Shown here piece after piece: positions 1-8,031 of a stretch of DNA of 64,000 nucleotides. Position 1 is the stretch's first letter; each line of letters starts with the position of its first letter. Source of the stretch: Flavimaricola marinus (GTDB taxonomy: Bacteria; Pseudomonadota; Alphaproteobacteria; Rhodobacterales; Rhodobacteraceae); contig NZ_FXZK01000006.1 in the NCBI RefSeq assembly GCF_900184895.1, positions 160,018 through 224,017 on the forward strand, written 5' to 3'. The notes beneath the pieces are model-generated. The model worked only from the letters and a program-made list of their open reading frames with translations, searched no databases and had not been told where the DNA came from. The position numbers and the translations under genes were made by a program.

Positions 1-984
1 GGGCTGGAGACCAACGCGGGCAAGACCTTCAAGCTGCTGCGCGATGGCGGCCTGCGGGAAGACCTGACGGTCTATTACGAGGCCGGTATTCAGTGGCGCG
101 ACTGGGGATCGACCGTCGACGTCATGACCGGCCGGGGCATCAATCGCCAGATCGAGCGGGCCTACGGTGTGCTTGCGTCGCGCTGGCGGCCCGGTGATCG
201 CATCGTCCTGATCGGCTATTCCCGCGGCGCCTATGCCGTCCGCTCGCTGGCCGGCGTGATCGGCAACGTCGGCCTCGTGCGCAGCCGCGAGGCGACTGTG
301 CGCAACATCCGCCAAGCCTATCGCCATTACCGGGACGGCGCGCAGAGCGAGGCCGCCGAGGAATTCAACCGTCTGTTCTGTCATCCCGATGTAGAGATCG
401 AGGCGGTCGCGGTCTGGGACACGGTGAAGGCGCTGGGCCTGCGCCTTCCGATCCTCTGGCGCTGGGCGCAGGCCCGCCACGATTTCCACGATCACTCCCT
501 TGGGCCGCATGTCCACAACGGCTTTCACGCGCTGGCGCTGGACGAGACTCGCGAAGCCTATGCCCCTGTCCTTTGGACCACCGACCCGAGCTGGCCCGGC
601 AGGATGGAGCAGGTGTGGTTCAACGGCACCCACGGCGACGTGGGCGGCCAGATCGACGGTGTGGTCGAGGCGCGCCCGCTTGCGAATATCCCGCTGGTCT
701 GGCTGCTCGACCGGCTCGAACTGTGTGGTCTGCCGCTGCCCGATGGTTGGCGCGAGCGGTTTCCGCAGGACCCGTCGGCCCCGTCCATCGGCACCTGGCG
801 CAGGTGGGGCAAGCTGTTCCTGTCGCGCCGCCGACGCATCTATGGCCGCGACCCGTCCGAGCGATTGCACCCGACCGTCACCCGCCGCGTCAGGGGATGG
901 CCAAAGCCCAAAACGCCGAAACCGGCAGACCCTTCGGGGGCTGCCGGTCCGGATATCTTTGCCGAGATGAGCGAGAGCCGGTAG
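1..984 (+). CDS. DUF2235 alpha/beta hydrolase, 5' end outside window
   Basis: The frame is open from the first base and ends at TAG 982-984, so the N-terminus is missing; 327 residues are visible. The protein looks like the DUF2235 family of serine hydrolases, which includes type VI secretion phospholipase effectors of the Tle1 kind and many uncharacterised cytoplasmic members. Seen directly: the nucleophile elbow GYSRGA about 70 residues into the visible part, a VWDTV segment typical of the family, and GTHGDVGG, the likely catalytic-histidine region. No signal peptide can be judged and no secretion genes are visible nearby, so an effector role is not supported. Family assignment is good; substrate is unknown. 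Confidence 0.8.
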   Translation, partial: GLETNAGKTFKLLRDGGLREDLTVYYEAGIQWRDWGSTVDVMTGRGINRQIERAYGVLASRWRPGDRIVLIGYSRGAYAVRSLAGVIGNVGLVRSREATVRNIRQAYRHYRDGAQSEAAEEFNRLFCHPDVEIEAVAVWDTVKALGLRLPILWRWAQARHDFHDHSLGPHVHNGFHALALDETREAYAPVLWTTDPSWPGRMEQVWFNGTHGDVGGQIDGVVEARPLANIPLVWLLDRLELCGLPLPDGWRERFPQDPSAPSIGTWRRWGKLFLSRRRRIYGRDPSERLHPTVTRRVRGWPKPKTPKPADPSGAAGPDIFAEMSESR

Positions 985-1002
985 CGACCGGCCGGGAGCC
1001 GC

Positions 1003-1869
1003 TCAGGCGACCTCTTGCAGGCTCGCCTTGGGCGTGACGCCGAGTGCGTGGCAGACGTCGCGCGTCAGCTCTGGCCGGTTCAGCGTGTAGAAGTGCAGGT
1101 GATCGACGCCGCCGCGCAGAAGGTTGTCGCAAAGCTCCGTCGCAAGTGCCGTGGCCAGCAGATCGGTGGTGCCGTCCCGCGTTGCGTTGGTGAAGGCGTC
1201 AGTCACGATCTGCGGGATCGAGGTGCCGCACATCGCCGCAAACCGCTGGCACCCGGCCCAGTTCTCGATCGGCAGGATGCCGGGGATGATCGGCGCGTCG
1301 ATCCCCGCCTTGACGCAGGCATCGCGGAACCGGAAGAAGGTGTCGGCCTCGAAGAAGAACTGGGTGATCGCGGAATGCGCACCGGCGTCGATCTTGCGCT
1401 TGAGGTGGTCGATGTCCTGCTGCTGATCGGAGGCATCGGGGTGCTTTTCCGGGTAGGCCCCGACCCGCAGCCGGAATTTCCCGGTATCGGCCAGCGCCGA
1501 GATCAGCTCGACCGAGGAGGCGAAGCCGTCCTTGGCGGGGGTGAACTTGCCGGCGCCTTTCGGCGGATCGCCCCGAAGCGCCACGATCTCGGTCACGCCG
1601 ACATCGGCGTAGGACTGGGCGATTTCCAGCGTTTCTTCGCGGGTGGCGTCGACGCAGGTCAAGTGTGCCGCGACGGTCAGCCCGGAGGTCTTGTGGATCG
1701 TGCCGACCGCCTCGTGGGTCAGTGTCCGCGTGGTGCCGCCGGCGCCGTAGGTCACCGACACGAAGGACGGGTCCAGCGGGGCCAGAGTGTTGACGCAATC
1801 CCACAGCCGGAACGACCCTTCGAGGTTTTTCGGGGGGAAGAATTCAAATGAAACGGAGGGGCGAGTCAT
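1003..1869 (-). CDS. metF: methylenetetrahydrofolate reductase
   Basis: A 288-residue FAD-dependent TIM-barrel enzyme that reduces 5,10-methylene-THF to 5-methyl-THF, the methyl donor for methionine synthesis. The N-terminal FEFFPP motif carries the family's catalytic glutamate (residue 9 here), and TYGAGGTTR and RGDPP are the expected folate/FAD-site motifs. Length matches the roughly 290-residue bacterial family. It is transcribed divergently from a MetR-like regulator, and two LysR-type boxes lie in the shared intergenic region, so activation by that regulator is the simple inference. Confidence 0.95.
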   Translation of the reverse strand: MTRPSVSFEFFPPKNLEGSFRLWDCVNTLAPLDPSFVSVTYGAGGTTRTLTHEAVGTIHKTSGLTVAAHLTCVDATREETLEIAQSYADVGVTEIVALRGDPPKGAGKFTPAKDGFASSVELISALADTGKFRLRVGAYPEKHPDASDQQQDIDHLKRKIDAGAHSAITQFFFEADTFFRFRDACVKAGIDAPIIPGILPIENWAGCQRFAAMCGTSIPQIVTDAFTNATRDGTTDLLATALATELCDNLLRGGVDHLHFYTLNRPELTRDVCHALGVTPKASLQEVA

Positions 1870-1914
1870 GGGGGCATCCTTTGCGATTGCCCTCTTGTGT
1901 CATATCTGCGCATC

Positions 1915-1927
1915 TGAGACAAACTCA
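1915..1927. promoter_or_regulatory. LysR-type (MetR-like) operator 1
   Basis: TGAGACAAACTCA is a perfect TGAG-N5-CTCA inverted repeat with the T-N11-A architecture of LysR-family boxes. It differs symmetrically from the MetR consensus TGAA-N5-TTCA. It lies between metF and metR, close to the metF start. Its role is inferred. Confidence 0.55.
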
Positions 1928-1945
1928 TAACCTTCACCACGATGA

Positions 1946-1958
1946 TGAGGTTTGTTCA
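1946..1958. promoter_or_regulatory. LysR-type (MetR-like) operator 2
   Basis: TGAGGTTTGTTCA matches TGAA-N5-TTCA with one mismatch. Its centre is 31 bases (three helical turns) from the centre of the box at 1915-1927, as expected for a LysR tetramer spanning two sites. Its position argues against the upstream in-frame ATG at 1942 being the real metR start. Confidence 0.55.
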
Positions 1959-1974
1959 CTTTGGACCCGCTGAC

Positions 1975-2892
1975 ATGCACATAGAGTTCCGCCATCTGCG
2001 CACCATCAAGGCGATCCATGACACCGGCGGGCTGGCCCGTGCGGCCGACAGTCTGAACATCACCCAGAGCGCTTTGTCTCATCAGATCAAGGGGATCGAG
2101 GATCAGGCGGGCGTCGAGCTGTTCGTCCGCCGGTCGAAGCCTCTGAAGCTGTCCTCCGCCGGGATGAAGCTGCTGGCCGCCGCCGAGCGCATCCTGCCGC
2201 AAGTCGCCGAGCTGGAGGCGGAGTTTGCCGGGCTGGTCAGCGGCAAATCCGGCCGCCTGCATATCGCCATCGAGTGCCACGCCTGTTTCGAGTGGCTGTT
2301 CCCGGTGCTGGAGCAGTTCCGCAAGGCCTGGCCCGAGGTGGATGTGGACATTCGCCCCGGTCTGGCCTTTGACGCGCTGCCGGCGCTGCGCCGCGAAGAG
2401 GTCGATCTGGTGGTTTCCTCCGATCCCGAGGAGCTTCCCGAGACCGATTTCACCCCCTTGTTCGACTATGAGCCGGTCTTCGTGGCCGCCGCCCAGCATC
2501 CGCTGGCCCAAAAGACGGTGATCGAGGCGCAGGACTTTGTCGGCCAGACCCTCATCACCTATCCGGTGGACCGCACCCGGCTGGATGTGTTCACGCAGCT
2601 TCTGATCCCGGCGAAGGTCGAGCCGGCGGCAATCCGGCAGGTGGAGCTGACCGCCGTGATCCTGATGCTTGTGGCGTCTAACAGGGGTGTGGCGGTGCTG
2701 CCCGACTGGGTGGTCCGGCAGGTGCGCTATAGTTCGGACTATGTGACCCGCCCGCTGAGCGGGCCGGATGGCGCCCGCGGCGTGACCCGCCGCCTCTATG
2801 CCGCGACCCGTTCCGAGGACACGGCCCGCCCGTTCATGGCCCATCTGATCCGGCTGGCCCGGCAAGAAGCCGTGAAGCTCCAGCGGCCCTAG
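1975..2892 (+). CDS. metR: LysR-family regulator, MetR-like
   Basis: A 305-residue LysR-type transcription factor with an N-terminal winged HTH (residues 1-60, starting MHIEFRHLRTI and including TQSALSHQIK) and a C-terminal effector-binding domain. Divergence from metF and similarity to MetR (homocysteine-responsive activator of methionine genes) support the name. I chose ATG 1975 because MetR proteins begin just before the HTH and because the in-frame ATG at 1942 lies beside a predicted operator. The stop TAG shares the palindrome CTAG with the stop of the convergent GGDEF-EAL gene. Confidence 0.85.
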   Translation: MHIEFRHLRTIKAIHDTGGLARAADSLNITQSALSHQIKGIEDQAGVELFVRRSKPLKLSSAGMKLLAAAERILPQVAELEAEFAGLVSGKSGRLHIAIECHACFEWLFPVLEQFRKAWPEVDVDIRPGLAFDALPALRREEVDLVVSSDPEELPETDFTPLFDYEPVFVAAAQHPLAQKTVIEAQDFVGQTLITYPVDRTRLDVFTQLLIPAKVEPAAIRQVELTAVILMLVASNRGVAVLPDWVVRQVRYSSDYVTRPLSGPDGARGVTRRLYAATRSEDTARPFMAHLIRLARQEAVKLQRP

Positions 2893-4832
2893 CCGGCGAT
2901 TCGGGGCGGGCTGAGCTGTTCTGCGATCATCCGCACGCGAGCTTCGTCGAGCGGGATGGCCCGCCCGAACCGCCAGCCCTGCCCGAAATGCGCGCCAAGC
3001 TCCAGCAGCCGGTTGCGCTGCGCGTCGGTTTCGACCCCTTCGGCGATCACGTCCACGCCCAAGCCCTTGGCGATGGACAGGAACCCCTCGACCAGCACCT
3101 CGGCGCTGGGATCGATGCCGAGTCCGGCCACGAAGCTGGTGTCGATCTTGAGCTCGTCGAACTCCAGCTCGCGCAGGTGCTGAAACGAGGCGAAGCCGGT
3201 GCCGAAGTCGTCGAGCGAAATCCGCACCCCCTGGGCGCGGAAATGCGAGATGCTTTCCTGAATGAAATCGCCGGCCCGCGTGATGAAGACGTCTTCGGTG
3301 ATTTCGAAGGTGATGAAGGGTTTCGCGCCGGCGAATTTTTCGAGCAACCGATCCAGATCCTGCCGCCCGGAATAGGTGGCGAGCGTCACCTCGGGCACGT
3401 TGATCGAGACCTGACCGGGGTTGAGCCCTTCGGCGAGCAGCCCGGTGACGTCCGACAGGACCGCTTCGGCCATGTGATTGAGAAAATCGCCCTGTAGCCC
3501 CAATTCGTCGATCTGCGGCAGGAACCGTCCCGGCAGCAAAAGCCCCCGTTCGGGATGGTCCCAGCGGGCCAGCGCCTCGAACCCGGTGAGGCAACCCGTG
3601 CGCAGGTTGACCTTGGGTTGATAATGCGGCCCGATCTGGCCCTTTTCCAAGGCGTCGATGATGCAGGCGCGGTCCTGCAAGGTGACCCTCGGGGCGAAAT
3701 CCTCCTTGTGATACAGGATGACCTTGGTGCCGGTATCTGTCTTGGCCCGATACATCGCCTGATCGGCGGCGGCACAGATCGCGTCGACCTGGTTGTTGCC
3801 CATGCCCGTCATCCCGATGCCGAGGCTGGCCCCGACCCGCAGCTTTCGCCCCTCGTAGACGATCGGCTCTTCGATGCTGGCCAGCAGCGCCGCCCCGAGC
3901 GCCTCGGCCTCTTGTGCCGATCGCAACCCTGGCTTGGCGAAGGCAAATTCATCGCCGCCGAACCGCGCCGCGACCCCGATGTCGCCGGCCGCCTCGGTGA
4001 GCCGCTGCGCCAATGTGACCAGCACCTGATCGCCTGCATCGTGGCTGTAGCTGTCGTTGATCGGCTTGAACCTGTCGAGGTCGATCAGGAACACCGCGAC
4101 CTGACCGCCGTAGGCCCGGGACTGGATCAGCGCGGCGACCTTGTCCTCAAAAGCCCGTCGGTTGAGCAATCCGGTGAGGCTGTCGCGCCGCGTCAGCTTC
4201 TCCAGCGCGGCGAGCCGGGCGTTGGCCTCTTGCCGCGCCGCATTGAGCGCGGTTTGCGTGGCCTTTTGCATGATCAGCGTCTGCACCGTGTTGCTGCCGT
4301 AGATCACCATGATCCCGGCCGCCATCCACCATTCCCAAGCTGCCCCGGCGACGTGCCCCGACTGGTTGGCCGTCACCATCGAGATCACCACCACCAGAAA
4401 TCCCGGCACAAGCTGGCTCCAATTGTAATAGGGCAGCGCGGTGAAGGTGTTGGTGATGTAGACCGACACGCCAAAGACCCAGACGAACCCGGTGAGCAGC
4501 AACGGCACCGAGGGTTGCATGGTCAGCAGGATCGCCGGGGCGAGATAGGCGAAGGTCGAGACCGAATTCGTCGTCCACATGACGAGGATCAGGGCAATGC
4601 TGATCTCGCTGGGGTGTTCGGGCAGAATCGAGGTGCAGACCCGCAGGATGACTTCGGTCAGCAGGATCACGGCCGCCAGCAGGAACACCAGAAACGGATC
4701 GCTGACCATGTAGCAGATCATCAACATCGGCAGGATCGACGTCAGCCGCTTGAACAGATCGCGCATCGAGACCTGCATGACCAGCATCAGTTCGTTCTGT
4801 AGCGTGTCGAGAAGGGTCTCGGCCTGTGTCAC
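2889..4832 (-). CDS. membrane-anchored GGDEF-EAL cyclic-di-GMP protein
   Basis: A 647-residue protein with several hydrophobic helices in residues about 30-190 (a membrane sensor region), a short linker helix, a GGDEF domain with intact GGDEF at 292-296, and an EAL domain with intact EAL at 419-421, DDFGTG and EGVET. Both the cyclase and the phosphodiesterase signature residues are therefore present. The RxxD product-inhibition site expected just before GGDEF is absent, so feedback inhibition is probably missing. Which activity dominates cannot be told. The gene stands alone between convergent metR and the divergent IMPase gene. Confidence 0.9.
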   Translation of the reverse strand: MTQAETLLDTLQNELMLVMQVSMRDLFKRLTSILPMLMICYMVSDPFLVFLLAAVILLTEVILRVCTSILPEHPSEISIALILVMWTTNSVSTFAYLAPAILLTMQPSVPLLLTGFVWVFGVSVYITNTFTALPYYNWSQLVPGFLVVVISMVTANQSGHVAGAAWEWWMAAGIMVIYGSNTVQTLIMQKATQTALNAARQEANARLAALEKLTRRDSLTGLLNRRAFEDKVAALIQSRAYGGQVAVFLIDLDRFKPINDSYSHDAGDQVLVTLAQRLTEAAGDIGVAARFGGDEFAFAKPGLRSAQEAEALGAALLASIEEPIVYEGRKLRVGASLGIGMTGMGNNQVDAICAAADQAMYRAKTDTGTKVILYHKEDFAPRVTLQDRACIIDALEKGQIGPHYQPKVNLRTGCLTGFEALARWDHPERGLLLPGRFLPQIDELGLQGDFLNHMAEAVLSDVTGLLAEGLNPGQVSINVPEVTLATYSGRQDLDRLLEKFAGAKPFITFEITEDVFITRAGDFIQESISHFRAQGVRISLDDFGTGFASFQHLRELEFDELKIDTSFVAGLGIDPSAEVLVEGFLSIAKGLGVDVIAEGVETDAQRNRLLELGAHFGQGWRFGRAIPLDEARVRMIAEQLSPPRIAG

Positions 4833-5132
4833 GGGATGCTCCGTTCCTGTCGCATAGCGCGGAAAGTGACCCGTCGGCGCAAGGATTCCCTTAATGGCCC
4901 AAGGTCATTCGCCTATAAGTTGTCTCAAATGCGATCTACTTGCCAGCGTCATCCGCGTGGCCGCCCGGTTTGATCCGCCACTGTGATCCCCCTGCGCCGC
5001 TATGTGCCCGTATGGCGCATCCGTGCGGGATTCGCCGCACCGGGGCCGGAAGCGGTCGTCCCCCCTTGTTCCGTGCGGGTCATGCGCCTATACGCCCGAT
5101 CTACACCTGATCTGGAAGAGAGACCAAGAGCC
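4833..5132. other. divergent intergenic region
   Basis: About 300 bases between the GGDEF-EAL gene and the IMPase gene. It must hold the promoters of both, and an A/T-rich patch near 4890-4930 is the likeliest place. An in-frame upward extension of the IMPase frame to GTG 4983 is open but has no protein-like N-terminus. I see no RNA gene or repeat. Confidence 0.5.
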
Positions 5133-5927
5133 ATGGCCGGCAGTGCGAACCTCAATGTGATGATGAAAACCGCCCGTCGGGCCGGGCGGGCGTTGCTCAA
5201 GGATTTCGGCGAGGTCGAGCAGTTGCAGGTCTCCAGCAAGGGCCCGGGCGATTTCGTCAGCCGTGCCGACCGGACCGCGGAGCAAACGATCCGCGAGGCG
5301 CTCCTCGAAGCCCGCCCGACCTATGGGTTTCTGGGCGAGGAGGGAGCCGAGATCGAAGGCGAGGATCCGACCCGCCGCTGGATCGTCGATCCGCTCGACG
5401 GCACCACCAACTTTCTCCATGGCCTGCCCCATTGGGCGATCTCGATCGCCCTCGAGCACAAGGGCGCGATCGTCGCCGGTGTGATCTATGACCCCGTCAA
5501 GGACGAGATGTTCTACGCCGAGAAGGGATCGGGCGCCTGGCTGAACGAGAGCCGTCTGCGCGTATCCGGCCGCAACCGCATGATCGAGAGCATCTTTGCA
5601 ACCGGCGTTCCTTTTGCCGCCAAGAACACCTTGCCTGCCACCTTGCAGGATCTCGCTCGACTGATGCCCGAATGCGCCGGTGTTCGCCGCTTTGGCGCGG
5701 CGGCCCTCGATCTGGCCTATGTCGCTGCAGGCCGCTACGAGGGCTATTGGGAGCGCGAGGTCCATATCTGGGATATCGCCGCCGGCCTCTTGATCGTGAC
5801 CGAAGCCGGCGGGTTGATCGGCCCGATCCGCGAGGGCCATGATCCGCTGACCGACGGCGACGTGATCGTCGCGAACGGCGAGATCTTCGAACGCTTTGCC
5901 AAGGTGATCCGCGCCCGCGGCGTATGA
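5133..5927 (+). CDS. suhB: inositol monophosphatase family protein (SuhB-like)
   Basis: A 264-residue Mg2+/Li+-sensitive phosphatase of the IMPase fold. Metal-site motifs are intact: GEEGAE, WIVDPLDGTTNFLHG and WDIAAGLLIVTEAGG. The family hydrolyses inositol-1-phosphate or related sugar phosphates; SuhB in enterobacteria also joins rRNA antitermination complexes. Start ATG 5133 follows a purine-rich GGAAGAGAG site; the longer frame upstream is arginine/proline-rich and not family-like. Assignment to SuhB rather than another IMPase paralogue is likely but not certain. Confidence 0.88.
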   Translation: MAGSANLNVMMKTARRAGRALLKDFGEVEQLQVSSKGPGDFVSRADRTAEQTIREALLEARPTYGFLGEEGAEIEGEDPTRRWIVDPLDGTTNFLHGLPHWAISIALEHKGAIVAGVIYDPVKDEMFYAEKGSGAWLNESRLRVSGRNRMIESIFATGVPFAAKNTLPATLQDLARLMPECAGVRRFGAAALDLAYVAAGRYEGYWEREVHIWDIAAGLLIVTEAGGLIGPIREGHDPLTDGDVIVANGEIFERFAKVIRARGV

Positions 5928-6057
5928 TCGCCCGACGCGCGAGCCAAGGCATCCCTTTGCCCCCGGGGCGGGAAATCCTGACCCCCATGGGGCTATTGCC
6001 CCAAGTTTCCTCGTGCTAACCTTCGGTCAACGACTGTTGGTTAACTCGAGGACTATC

Positions 6058-6873
6058 ATGATCCGATCCCTTCGCTCCCCTCTGGCCGCTGCCTGTGCGG
6101 CGGCCCTTCTCGCTGTGGCCGCGCCGATGGCGCAGGCCGCCCAATGCGGCAACGATGCAAGCGGTTTCAATGCCTGGAAACAGGCCTTTGCCTCCGAAGC
6201 GGCGGCGCAGGGCGTGGGCCAGCGCGGCCTTCAGGCGCTTGCCGGGGCGAGCTATGCCACCCGCACCATCGCGGCCGACCGCAACCAGCGCGGTGTCCGT
6301 TACGAGCTGAACGAATTCATCCGCATCCGCCTTGGCTCGCTCGACAGCTTTGCCGGCCAGATGCGCAGCCGCTACAACGCCAACCCGGCCTTCTATCAGA
6401 GCCTCGAGCGCGCCTACGGCGTGCCTGCCGGCATCCTGCTGGCGATTCACGGGATGGAGACCGGCTTTGGCCGCTTTATGGGCGACGAGAACGTCGTCAG
6501 TTCGATCCTGACCGTGGCCTATGACTGCCGCCGGTCGGATTTCTTTGTCCCGCACGCGCTGGCGGCCCTGGTGATGGTGGATCGCGGCAGCCTTGATCCG
6601 TCGACCCGCGGTGCCGCCCACGGCGAGTTGGGCCATACCCAGTTCCTGCCGGGCAATGCCCTGCGCTATGGCGTTGACGCCAATGGCGACGGCCGGGTTG
6701 ATTTCTACAACCAGTCCGACGCGCTCGCCTCGACTGCGAATTTCCTGCGTCAGAAGGGCTGGCAGCCGGGCCAACCCTATCAGGAGGGCACCGCCAATTT
6801 CCGGGTCCTGAACGAGTGGAACGCAGCGACCGTCTATCAGCAGGCGATAGCTCTGTCCGCCGCGCGGATGTGA
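6058..6873 (+). CDS. periplasmic lytic murein transglycosylase, MltB type
   Basis: A 271-residue exported protein with a Sec signal peptide (charged MIRSLR, hydrophobic alanine-rich stretch, probable cleavage after AQA near residue 24). The SLT-domain-2 (MltB) fold is indicated by LLAIHGMETGFG, whose glutamate (residue 134) is the catalytic acid, and by the later HGELGHTQFLP segment (family: GAMGxxQFMP). It cleaves glycan strands to 1,6-anhydro ends. MltB proteins are often lipoproteins; here there is no lipobox. Start 6058 follows GAGGA. No partner gene is adjacent. Confidence 0.85.
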   Translation: MIRSLRSPLAAACAAALLAVAAPMAQAAQCGNDASGFNAWKQAFASEAAAQGVGQRGLQALAGASYATRTIAADRNQRGVRYELNEFIRIRLGSLDSFAGQMRSRYNANPAFYQSLERAYGVPAGILLAIHGMETGFGRFMGDENVVSSILTVAYDCRRSDFFVPHALAALVMVDRGSLDPSTRGAAHGELGHTQFLPGNALRYGVDANGDGRVDFYNQSDALASTANFLRQKGWQPGQPYQEGTANFRVLNEWNAATVYQQAIALSAARM

Positions 6874-6912
6874 ATCGGGGGATAGGGCGCCGTTTGGCGC
6901 CCTACCTGCCCA

Positions 6913-7839
6913 TCAGAGGGCGAAGAGAAAGTCGTCTGCGCCGACGTCGCTGCTGGCGACACCCTGTAACTCGATCGTCCCGTAGGCAGTGCTGACTTTG
7001 GCATTGCCCCAAGCGTTGTCCGCCACGCTGACGTCCGCTTCGGTGAGCGTCTTGATGTCGGTGAAGTCGAGCACATCGACCCCCAGTTCAAAATCGAGGA
7101 TGATGTCGTGCGCGCCGTTGGCGTCTTCTTCGTCATGGAACATGAAGCTGTCAGCCCCACCGCCGCCAAACATGATGTCGTTGCCGATGCCGCCGTAGAT
7201 CTCCTCGCCAGCATTGGTGCCAAGCACGAGGTCTTCGCCTCCGGCGTCTGGCCCGGAGTGGACGCTGTAGGTGTATTGGTCACCCGACAGCGCTGAGATG
7301 TGATAGACTACCCCGGTGCCAAAATCGATCGCCTCCAGCCCGGAGGCCGTGTCGGCGAAGTGCCCTTTGATCGTGACCTGACCGGAGGTTCCGAAGGCGG
7401 CGTTGTCGTAGCTGATGATCAGGTCATCGCCCGAAATCGCAACACCGATGGAGTGCAGGGCGATGTCGAGCGTGCCGAGCTGACCCAATTCCAGCGTGTC
7501 GATATTAGACGAATAATAGCCGTTGAGCACCGGCGCGTCGCCCTTTTCGTTGATCAGGTCTGTGCCGCCGTCTGACGTTGAGACGACATAGGCATCGCCG
7601 CCGCGACCGCCGATAAGGATGTCGAGCCCAGCGCCGCCCGCCAGTTCGTCGTCGTCATTGCCGCCCAGAAGGATGTCGAAGCCGCCGTTGCCGTTGAGCA
7701 CGTCAGCGCCGCCGCGACCGATCAGAATGTCGGTTCCGTTTGTCCCGTTCAGGACGTCGGGTCCGTCGGTTCCGGGCGTCGCCTGCAGAGCAATTGGCAT
7801 GGTGAGTGCGCGAAGGCTGTGGATGCTGGTGCCGAACAT
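6913..7839 (-). CDS. RTX-type calcium-binding protein
   Basis: A 308-residue acidic protein. Residues about 25-85 hold glycine/aspartate nonapeptide repeats (DVLNGTNGTDILIGRGGAD and followers), and a second short repeat block lies near residues 205-230 (EEIYGGIGNDIMFGGGGADSF). There is no Sec signal; the C-terminus ends in a short aliphatic/aromatic tail (DDFLFAL), compatible with a type I secretion signal. Start 7839 has a strong AAGGAGA site. No type I exporter is visible nearby. Function beyond Ca2+ binding and probable secretion is unknown. Confidence 0.8.
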   Translation of the reverse strand: MFGTSIHSLRALTMPIALQATPGTDGPDVLNGTNGTDILIGRGGADVLNGNGGFDILLGGNDDDELAGGAGLDILIGGRGGDAYVVSTSDGGTDLINEKGDAPVLNGYYSSNIDTLELGQLGTLDIALHSIGVAISGDDLIISYDNAAFGTSGQVTIKGHFADTASGLEAIDFGTGVVYHISALSGDQYTYSVHSGPDAGGEDLVLGTNAGEEIYGGIGNDIMFGGGGADSFMFHDEEDANGAHDIILDFELGVDVLDFTDIKTLTEADVSVADNAWGNAKVSTAYGTIELQGVASSDVGADDFLFAL

Positions 7840-7969
7840 GGGCTTGTCTCCTTATTCTATGACCAAAGAAGACCGCCCCAAGCCACACCGGGCAATTGCA
7901 CTGTGGTTTAGCAGCCCGCACAGCCCGCCATTAAACCTGAGTTTAGGGGACCAATCGTCGCAGACCCGC

Positions 7970-8006
7970 AAAGCGAAAGGGGCCCCAGACTTGCGTCTGG
8001 AGCCCC
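7970..8006 (-). terminator. rho-independent terminator of pnp
   Basis: Stem 7979-7990/7995-8006 with a GCAA (GNRA) loop on the minus-strand RNA, one G-U pair, followed by UUUCGCUUU. It starts about 25 bases after the pnp stop codon. Confidence 0.85.
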
Positions 8007-8031
8007 TTGATTTTGTTTGCATTTGCCGGGA

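Noticed and set aside
1900..3594. Long minus-strand frame across metR and the end of the GGDEF-EAL gene
   Set aside because: It overlaps two well-supported genes in the wrong frame and includes the metF-metR operator region.
4984..5014. TGATCC followed by CGTATG upstream of the IMPase gene
   Set aside because: Spacing is 19 bases, unlike the 16 seen at the three supported sites, and the context gives no link to RpoE.
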